A DNA stretch of 8,096 bases, taken from contig JAGHAR010000132.1 in assembly GCA_021161405.1 (NCBI GenBank), positions 1 through 8,096 of the forward strand. Direction: 5' to 3'. Positions 4,924 through 8,096 of the stretch are shown here, in pieces. The notes beneath the pieces were generated by a model. That model did no database searches. It was not told the origin of the DNA and was given only the letters and a program-made list of their open reading frames with translations. The position numbers and the translations under genes are program-made. Position 1 is the first letter of the stretch; each line of letters starts with the position of its first letter. The stretch is from Candidatus Iainarchaeum sp. (lineage in GTDB: Archaea > Iainarchaeota > Iainarchaeia > Iainarchaeales > JAGHAR01).

Positions 4924-5636
4924 CTCACCGGCGCCAAAGTCCTCACCGGTTCTAAAGACCTTAATGGACTCTGCTTGATGGTGACTGGGGTAGCGCCATA
5001 GACCGTGCCGTCGTTACCGTAACCCGAACGGTCGGGCCACGTCGTCTCTGTGGCGTCGTCTCCGTGTAAATACAACACTAGGCCGTCCTTGGTCACGCGA
5101 CCGTAGAAGTTATCCAAGACCTCCTCATCCGTCAACAGATCGGTATAAACCCTGACTAATGCGATCTCTCCGTCAAGATAGTATGTAGGCCCCCAACCAC
5201 CCACGCGAACGGGCGTGTTTATGTCTGGGGTCACACCCGTCTTAGCCGTATCTGATGCTATGATGCTACAATTCAAGTATAGCCACGCTCCAACATCCTT
5301 TTGATGTTTGGCGACTACATGTATGTAATATCCAACCTCAACGGCGCCACTTAAATAAGCATCATAACCTGAAGCGTAGGAGCCATCGTAAGCCTGTGCA
5401 AATTCTAGTTTCCCATCTGGCCACACCTGAATTTTCATGTATGTCCAACCGACCGCTATGGGCCTGTTAGCTATACATCTTGGAAGCATGAACACCTCAA
5501 TAGTGTAGTTGCAACCGGAATCGATTATTTGTGTGATTAATTCGTCGTCCACCCTAACATAATCGTCCACGCCATCGAAGCTCACCACTTTGTCCGTCGG
5601 TGGCATCAGTAGCGTTCTCACGGGTTCCAACGGCAT
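4920..5636 (-). CDS. LamG/concanavalin A-like (jelly-roll) domain protein, 238 aa
   Basis: Residues 16-185 show the classic LamG/pentraxin-like order. An opening strand VVSFDGVDDYVRVDD (17-31) is followed by NYTIEVFMLP (43-52), the WTYMKIQVWPDGKLEF region, YYIHVVAKHQ, AWLYLNCSII (117-126) and the closing strands DGEIALVRVYTDLLTDEEV (155-173). Residues 184-216 (DGLVLYLHGDD...DRSGYGNDGTVYGA) match the linker often seen after such domains. These folds bind glycans or act as spike and adhesin modules, so a host-recognition role is likely. The N-terminal PLEPVRTLLMP is echoed by PLRSLEPVRTLAPVR at the C-terminus, as if a second tandem module had been lost. The gene is visibly richer in A/T than the capsid gene, hinting at a separate origin. 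GGAGGT lies nine bases before the ATG. Confidence 0.82.
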   Translation of the reverse strand: MPLEPVRTLLMPPTDKVVSFDGVDDYVRVDDELITQIIDSGCNYTIEVFMLPRCIANRPIAVGWTYMKIQVWPDGKLEFAQAYDGSYASGYDAYLSGAVEVGYYIHVVAKHQKDVGAWLYLNCSIIASDTAKTGVTPDINTPVRVGGWGPTYYLDGEIALVRVYTDLLTDEEVLDNFYGRVTKDGLVLYLHGDDATETTWPDRSGYGNDGTVYGATPVTIKQSPLRSLEPVRTLAPVR

Positions 5637-5684
5637 CTCTCATTTACCTCCGTCCTGAAATTCACATTTCCCGACACCTTCTCT
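5637..5684 (-). other. 48-base intergenic gap before the LamG gene
   Basis: On the minus strand it reads from the TAG of the 131-aa gene to ATG 5636 and holds GGAGGT as the ribosome binding site. It contains AAATGTGAATTTC but no convincing TATA box or T-run. I see no small gene in it. It is the largest gap inside the minor-virion-gene run. Confidence 0.4.
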
Positions 5685-6080
5685 CTAGGCTTTCAGTAGG
5701 GTATCGATTGTGTAGGAAGTTGCTGCCCCTGCCGTCGTGCTCTTCACCCAGACCTCGACCTGTCCTACGCCGCTTGGGATTTCATAGTATGCGGTTTCTC
5801 CTGGCGCGAGTGTGCCCGACCTGCCGACGTAGTAGCCAGAAGCAGTCTCGTGCGGTAAGATGCGGATCTCGTAGTCCATGTTATTCGTGTCGCCCGTGTT
5901 CTTCACAAAGACAGAGCCCGCGATAAACGAGCGGGACACGCATCCAGCTGCCTTCGTCAGCGTGTCGGTCGTGTTCCCCGACGCCGTGTAGGCTACGGAG
6001 TAGTGGCTCTGATGATCACAAGGCGTCATAACCCTGTGATCGTGGATGAATACCCGCTTTACCCAATCCACCAGACCCAT
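5685..6080 (-). CDS. 131-aa beta-rich virion-type protein of unknown function
   Basis: The protein has a short basic amphipathic N-terminus (MGLVDWVKRVFIHDHRV, residues 1-17) that could anchor it to membrane or capsid, then a His/Cys patch (CDHQSHY, 21-27). The rest is Thr/Ser/Gly-rich beta sequence: FIAGSVFVKNTG (52-63), MDYEIRILP (68-76), LAPGETAYYEIPSGVGQVEVWVKST (90-114). The alternating pattern and the PGETAYYEI turn look like a small Ig- or jelly-roll-like domain, as in decoration or spike proteins. I do not recognise a named family. The ATG at 6080 overlaps the TGA of the 117-aa gene (TGATG), and GGGGTGGTAGC upstream resembles the capsid gene's AAGGTGGTAGC. It is co-transcribed with the 117-aa gene. 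Confidence 0.7.
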   Translation of the reverse strand: MGLVDWVKRVFIHDHRVMTPCDHQSHYSVAYTASGNTTDTLTKAAGCVSRSFIAGSVFVKNTGDTNNMDYEIRILPHETASGYYVGRSGTLAPGETAYYEIPSGVGQVEVWVKSTTAGAATSYTIDTLLKA

Positions 6081-6433
6081 CAGCTACCACCCCGCTCGGT
6101 TTCTAGTGTGCCCTCAAGATAAATCCAGCAGGTGTGCGGGTTAGTGGGGTCGTCGTTAACGTAGTAAACACCTACAACGTCACCTGAGTCAAAGACCACC
6201 TCACAGTCCAGCCTTATCGGCGCCTCTCCGGGGTAGATATAACCCTTAGACGGCACCACGTTTAGCTGTCCCCGCCTTATCGCTATCTTCAGCTGCCCCT
6301 CCGTGCCGGGCGTGCCCACCACCCTGACCTTAGTTATGGTCAGCTTCTTCGCGGAAGGAACCTGATAGATCTGAGCTGTTCCGCTTCCCGCAGCCGAGGC
6401 GGTCAGCTGATAAGCTAGGGTGATCCTGGCCAT
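6080..6433 (-). CDS. 117-aa beta-rich virion protein (vertex/decoration candidate)
   Basis: Nearly the whole protein is predicted beta: AQIYQVPSAKKLTITKVRVVGTP (21-43), GQLKIAIRRGQLNVVPSKGYIYPGEAPIRLDCEVVF (46-81), DVVGVYYVNDDPTNPHTCWIYLEGTLE (84-110). The PSxKKLTITKVRV opening and the NxDxxxxHT...EG ending resemble small receptor-binding, adaptor or vertex proteins of phages, a match made from memory. It shares the N-x-D-D..HT motif with the 141-aa protein. Its gene is the first after the major capsid gene. GGGGTG lies seven bases upstream of ATG 6433, and a T-run and inverted repeat in the gap suggest a transcription boundary. Likely one of the virion proteins needed in fewer copies than the capsid protein. 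Confidence 0.73.
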   Translation of the reverse strand: MARITLAYQLTASAAGSGTAQIYQVPSAKKLTITKVRVVGTPGTEGQLKIAIRRGQLNVVPSKGYIYPGEAPIRLDCEVVFDSGDVVGVYYVNDDPTNPHTCWIYLEGTLETERGGS

Positions 6434-6436
6434 CCG

Positions 6437-6461
6437 CCTGCACCCCAGCGATTAGTGCAGG
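6437..6461. repeat. 7-bp inverted repeat between the capsid and 117-aa genes
   Basis: CCTGCAC (6437-6443) and GTGCAGG (6455-6461) are perfect inverted repeats around an 11-base spacer, and they overlap the leader of the 117-aa gene. The right arm is part of the dispersed GCAGGTGC motif. It could form an RNA hairpin just before the ribosome binding site or be a protein site. Confidence 0.45.
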
Positions 6462-6468
6462 TGCATAC

Positions 6469-6475
6469 AAAAAAA
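6469..6475 (-). terminator. Poly-T terminator after the capsid gene
   Basis: The minus strand carries seven consecutive T bases, 16 bases downstream of the capsid gene's TGA (6491-6493), preceded by the C-rich CCTCACCCTCACCC. Archaeal RNA polymerase ends transcripts at T-runs without needing a hairpin. Partial readthrough would supply less mRNA to the minor virion genes that follow. The T-run is seen directly; its efficiency is inferred. Confidence 0.6.
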
Positions 6476-6490
6476 GGGTGAGGGTGAGGC

Positions 6491-7381
6491 TCAGGCCAGC
6501 TTAGTCGGCCCGTATTCCTCCAGGTAGACGCTTATGCTCTTGCCAGAGGCGTTCTGAGTCAGTATCAGCTTGAGTTTGCTCAGGCCAGCCGTCACGAAGC
6601 TCTCGTGGATACTCTCGTCTAACACCGCATAGACATACTGATACGGCCCCTCCTCACCCGGCGCGACGGGGAAGGGCTGGAGCAGATACTGAAGCGCCTT
6701 AAGCTCGTCCCAATAGAGGTCTATTGGGATTATCCTGCCGCTGTCCACGTCCAGCTTAACCCTGCTGATGCCGGTGCCGTCCTCCGTGTTGAGTGCAAGT
6801 CTACGATACGGCATGCCCAGCGGCAGCTCGATCTCCTTGTCACCTGAGGCTGCCGTGGTGAAGCTGTAGATGTCCCTGCGCCTGATGAACCCACCGAAGT
6901 TGACCGCAGCCCTGTCGGCTGGCCTGAGGGCCAGGAAGTCGAAGCTTCCCGAGCCCGATACATACTTGCTGTCGTAAGTCCACGGCAGCTTGAACTGCAC
7001 TGAGCTATAGTTAGCAGTATCGAGTCCATACTGTGGATCGCCCAGGAACTTGCCGAAGGGCACGATATACCTAACGTGCTGCGTGTAGTCTGCAGTCTGC
7101 GCCAGGTCGTGATACGGCTTCTTCTTCGTGTCCATGAACTGTGCCCAGCTCGCGCTGCCGTGACCCATGGCGGCGAGTATAGTCCTACCCTCCGCTATCA
7201 CCTCCAGCGTGCCCACCTGCGCGCTGAGCAGGGGCGCATCGTCGGCGGTCGAGTAGTTAGTCACGCTGAAGTCCAGCATCACAGCGCTGACCTTCTCGTT
7301 GGCGGGCAGGTCGACCGTGATGGTCTCACCGTCGTCCAGTGGCTCCCCCCTCTTTACGTATATCCACTCCCACCTGACCAT
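6491..7381 (-). CDS. Major capsid protein, probable double jelly-roll fold (296 aa)
   Basis: The protein splits into two beta-rich halves. The first (about 17-155) runs from ITVDLPANEKVSAVMLDFSV through VRYIVPFGKFLGDPQYGLD (103-121) and SSVQFKLPW to FDFLALRP. The second (about 163-290) has DKEIELPLGMPYRRLALNTE (181-200), ISRVKLDVDSGRIIPIDLYW (205-224) and KLILTQNASGKSISVYLEEYG. The PFGxFLGD..Y.LD and PYRRL..........VKLDVDSG..IP.DLY patterns match what I recall of double-jelly-roll capsid proteins in uncultured viruses. The length fits the small end of that class (PM2 P2 is about 270 residues, STIV about 345). Codons look well chosen for high expression. AAGGTGG sits four to five bases before ATG 7381, and a T-run follows the stop. 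A search against DJR profiles or a predicted structure would settle it; an HK97 fold is not suggested. Confidence 0.72.
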   Translation of the reverse strand: MVRWEWIYVKRGEPLDDGETITVDLPANEKVSAVMLDFSVTNYSTADDAPLLSAQVGTLEVIAEGRTILAAMGHGSASWAQFMDTKKKPYHDLAQTADYTQHVRYIVPFGKFLGDPQYGLDTANYSSVQFKLPWTYDSKYVSGSGSFDFLALRPADRAAVNFGGFIRRRDIYSFTTAASGDKEIELPLGMPYRRLALNTEDGTGISRVKLDVDSGRIIPIDLYWDELKALQYLLQPFPVAPGEEGPYQYVYAVLDESIHESFVTAGLSKLKLILTQNASGKSISVYLEEYGPTKLA

Positions 7382-7419
7382 GCTACCACCTTACCGTGTG
7401 CGGGTGCACCCTTTATCGG
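7382..7419 (-). promoter_or_regulatory. Capsid gene leader with ribosome binding site and GGGTGCACCC palindrome
   Basis: The 38-base gap holds AAGGTGG (7386-7392) just before the capsid ATG. It also holds a perfect 10-bp palindrome GGGTGCACCC (7402-7411) that overlaps a near copy of the dispersed TGCACCTGCAC motif. GATAAA just upstream is a weak TATA candidate, so a separate capsid promoter is possible but not shown; readthrough from the 153-aa gene would also serve. Confidence 0.4.
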
Positions 7420-7881
7420 TCACCCGCCCTTGACCCTGCCCTTGGCCGCCTTCAGGGCCCTAAGGTTGGCGAGCATCCTCTGCTCTCTCTCGGCGTCGGT
7501 GGTGTTGGGCATCTGGTCGATCTTCTGGACGATCTCGGACAGTATCGGGTGCCACTTCTGTATCCTGTCTCTCACCTTCGGCTCCCTGGTCTTGACTCCC
7601 TCCACGAGCCTGGGCGCGAACAGGACGGCGTAGGTCGCAACGTCGTTGTCGGTGAGCCCCTGCAGTCCCTTCTTCCTCCTCTCCTCCTCTATGACCTTCC
7701 TCATCACGGCCTTGTATCTGCCCTCGGCCGCTACGCTGGACTCGATTATGGGCTTCCTCGGGTGGGTGATACCGTCCTTGTAGTTGGCCTCACCCACTGC
7801 AGACAGCGAGGACAGCATCCTCTTGACCCAAGTGTCCGGGTCAATCAGCCGCCTTACCTGGACGTTAACCGGGGTGCTCAT
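7420..7881 (-). CDS. 153-aa helical protein upstream of the capsid gene (scaffold/assembly candidate)
   Basis: The start is taken as ATG 7881, because GCAGGTG (7888-7894) lies six bases upstream; an in-frame GTG at 7890 falls inside that site. The protein is helical and highly charged. It opens MSTPVNVQVRRLIDPDTWVKRM and continues with SSLSAVGEANYKDGITHPRKPIIESSVAAEGRYKAVM, a KVIEEERRKKGLQG patch, FAPRLVEGVKTREPKVRDRI and a C-terminal MLANLRALKAAKGRVKGG. I recall proteins with the same order (KW...Y..GV..P......AE..Y..., ..EGV.......P, ...LP...R...L...K) encoded just before capsid genes in many uncultured phages. If that holds, it is a conserved capsid partner, scaffold or internal protein. 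It has no membrane span and no Cys. Codon style matches the capsid gene. It is the first leftward gene after the divergent control region. Confidence 0.75.
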   Translation of the reverse strand: MSTPVNVQVRRLIDPDTWVKRMLSSLSAVGEANYKDGITHPRKPIIESSVAAEGRYKAVMRKVIEEERRKKGLQGLTDNDVATYAVLFAPRLVEGVKTREPKVRDRIQKWHPILSEIVQKIDQMPNTTDAEREQRMLANLRALKAAKGRVKGG

Positions 7882-7887
7882 GGTATG

Positions 7888-7894
7888 CACCTGC
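7888..7894 (-). promoter_or_regulatory. Ribosome binding site of the 153-aa gene
   Basis: GCAGGTG on the minus strand lies six bases before ATG 7881, preceded by six A bases (7895-7900). It decides for ATG 7881 over the in-frame GTG at 7888-7890, and it doubles as a copy of the dispersed GCAGGTGC motif. Confidence 0.6.
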
Positions 7895-7913
7895 TTTTTT
7901 GATGTGCCTGCAA

Positions 7914-7921
7914 GCTTTTAT
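7914..7921 (+). promoter_or_regulatory. TATA-like box of the rightward leaderless gene, possibly bidirectional
   Basis: CTTTTATC is centred about 25 bases upstream of ATG 7943. That is the spacing at which an archaeal transcript would start on the first base of the start codon. The other strand reads GATAAAAG, which could serve the leftward 153-aa gene, with a start near 7890-7895 close to its ribosome binding site. The leftward use is less certain. Confidence 0.5.
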
Positions 7922-7927
7922 CTATGC

Positions 7928-7941
7928 CTCAGAATTCTGAG
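7928..7941. promoter_or_regulatory. 14-bp perfect palindrome, operator candidate
   Basis: CTCAGAATTCTGAG is fully self-complementary and fills the space between the TATA-like box and ATG 7943, ending one base before the start codon. A dimeric repressor bound here would block the rightward start site. The sequence and position are seen directly; the binding protein is unknown. Confidence 0.5.
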
Positions 7942-7942
7942 C

Positions 7943-8096
7943 ATGATGGCTCCGCAGGCAGGCAAGCGGCTGATTCATGGTAAGCGCTCCTGGCAACCGC
8001 GTGAGATGTTGATGTTACACGAGTGGCTCACTAAGAACTGGTCACACGCCCGGTGGCTCACACGCGTGAGGCTGGGGTCACCGGCACCCGACGTGC
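7943..8096 (+). CDS. N-terminal part of a rightward gene, unknown function, cut by window edge
   Basis: A frame opens at ATG 7943 (ATG ATG; 7946 is an alternative) and runs to the window end without a stop, giving 51 residues. It starts MMAPQAGKRLIHGKRSWQP and continues REMLMLHEWLTKNWSHARWL, then TRVRLGSPAPDV. It is strongly basic and Trp-rich, and the middle looks like a helix followed by a second helix, which could be a DNA- or RNA-binding region. This cannot be shown from 51 residues. It has no Shine-Dalgarno motif, but a TATA-like box lies 25 bases upstream, so the transcript is probably leaderless, as is common for first genes in Thermoproteota. It is the only rightward gene and probably opens a separate, perhaps early or regulatory, operon. 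No family recognised. Confidence 0.6.
   Translation, partial: MMAPQAGKRLIHGKRSWQPREMLMLHEWLTKNWSHARWLTRVRLGSPAPDV

Noticed and set aside
6437..6461. Inverted repeat as an intrinsic bacterial-type terminator
   Set aside because: On the transcribed strand the T-run comes before the repeat, not after it, so it is not a hairpin-plus-T terminator. The T-run alone is the better signal.
7076..7633. 185-codon open frame on the plus strand
   Set aside because: It runs antisense through the capsid gene and the 153-aa gene, has no ribosome binding site or promoter, and its product is low-complexity Leu/Arg/Ser. It is a shadow of GC-rich genes.
7396..7902. 168-codon open frame on the plus strand
   Set aside because: It is antisense to the 153-aa gene along its full length, with a Leu/Gly/Val-rich product of no recognisable pattern. 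The minus-strand protein has better structure and start signals.
1..8096. CRISPR array, tRNA, rRNA or insertion sequence
   Set aside because: There is no regular direct repeat with spacers, no cloverleaf-like segment with CCA or a TTCGA-type arm in a gap, no transposase-like gene and no terminal inverted repeats. Nearly all bases are in supported genes.

Overview
The window reads as part of the virion-gene block of a tailless, probably archaeal virus or provirus. The archaeal assignment rests on TATA-like boxes about 25 bases upstream of gene starts, one apparently leaderless gene, ribosome binding sites of the GGTG/GGAGGT type, frequent AGG and ATA codons, and a T-run directly after a highly expressed-looking gene. 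The host could be a thermophilic Thermoproteota-like archaeon, but no gene here fixes the lineage. No terminase, portal, tail, integrase or packaging ATPase lies inside the window.

All but one gene are on the minus strand, so they read from right to left. At the right end (7882-7942) a compact control region separates a rightward gene that runs off the window (from 7943, apparently leaderless, with a 14-bp perfect palindrome between its TATA-like box and its start) from the leftward virion genes. First leftward is a 153-aa helical protein (scaffold-like candidate). Next is a 296-aa protein that looks like a double-jelly-roll major capsid protein, followed after 16 bases by a seven-T run that probably ends or attenuates the capsid transcript. 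Then come small beta-rich proteins (117 and 131 aa), a 238-aa LamG-like (concanavalin-fold) protein, an 82-aa two-helix membrane protein, a 226-aa protein with a repetitive stem and a globular C-terminal domain, and a 141-aa beta protein that shares a motif with the 117-aa one.

Further left are an 83-aa basic/Cys-motif protein, a 75-aa protein, and a 686-aa protein with a Trp-rich amphipathic N-terminal half, two hydrophobic segments and a C-terminal array of helical repeats spaced 51 residues apart. After it come a 56-aa protein, a second promoter-like region with a hairpin that holds a ribosome binding site, a 71-aa single-span membrane protein, a 94-aa helical protein and the start of a caspase/gingipain-like (clan CD) peptidase cut by the left edge.

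Most genes overlap or nearly touch (ATGA or TGATG junctions), so they are probably co-transcribed and translationally coupled. A working model is a capsid shell (296 aa) assembled with a helper (153 aa), vertex or spike proteins (117, 131, 141, 226 and LamG proteins), membrane-associated virion proteins (686, 82 and 71 aa) and a possible maturation or lysis protease. A DNA motif, TGCACCTGCACC, recurs through the block in three different reading frames. That suggests a role at the DNA level which the genes do not explain.
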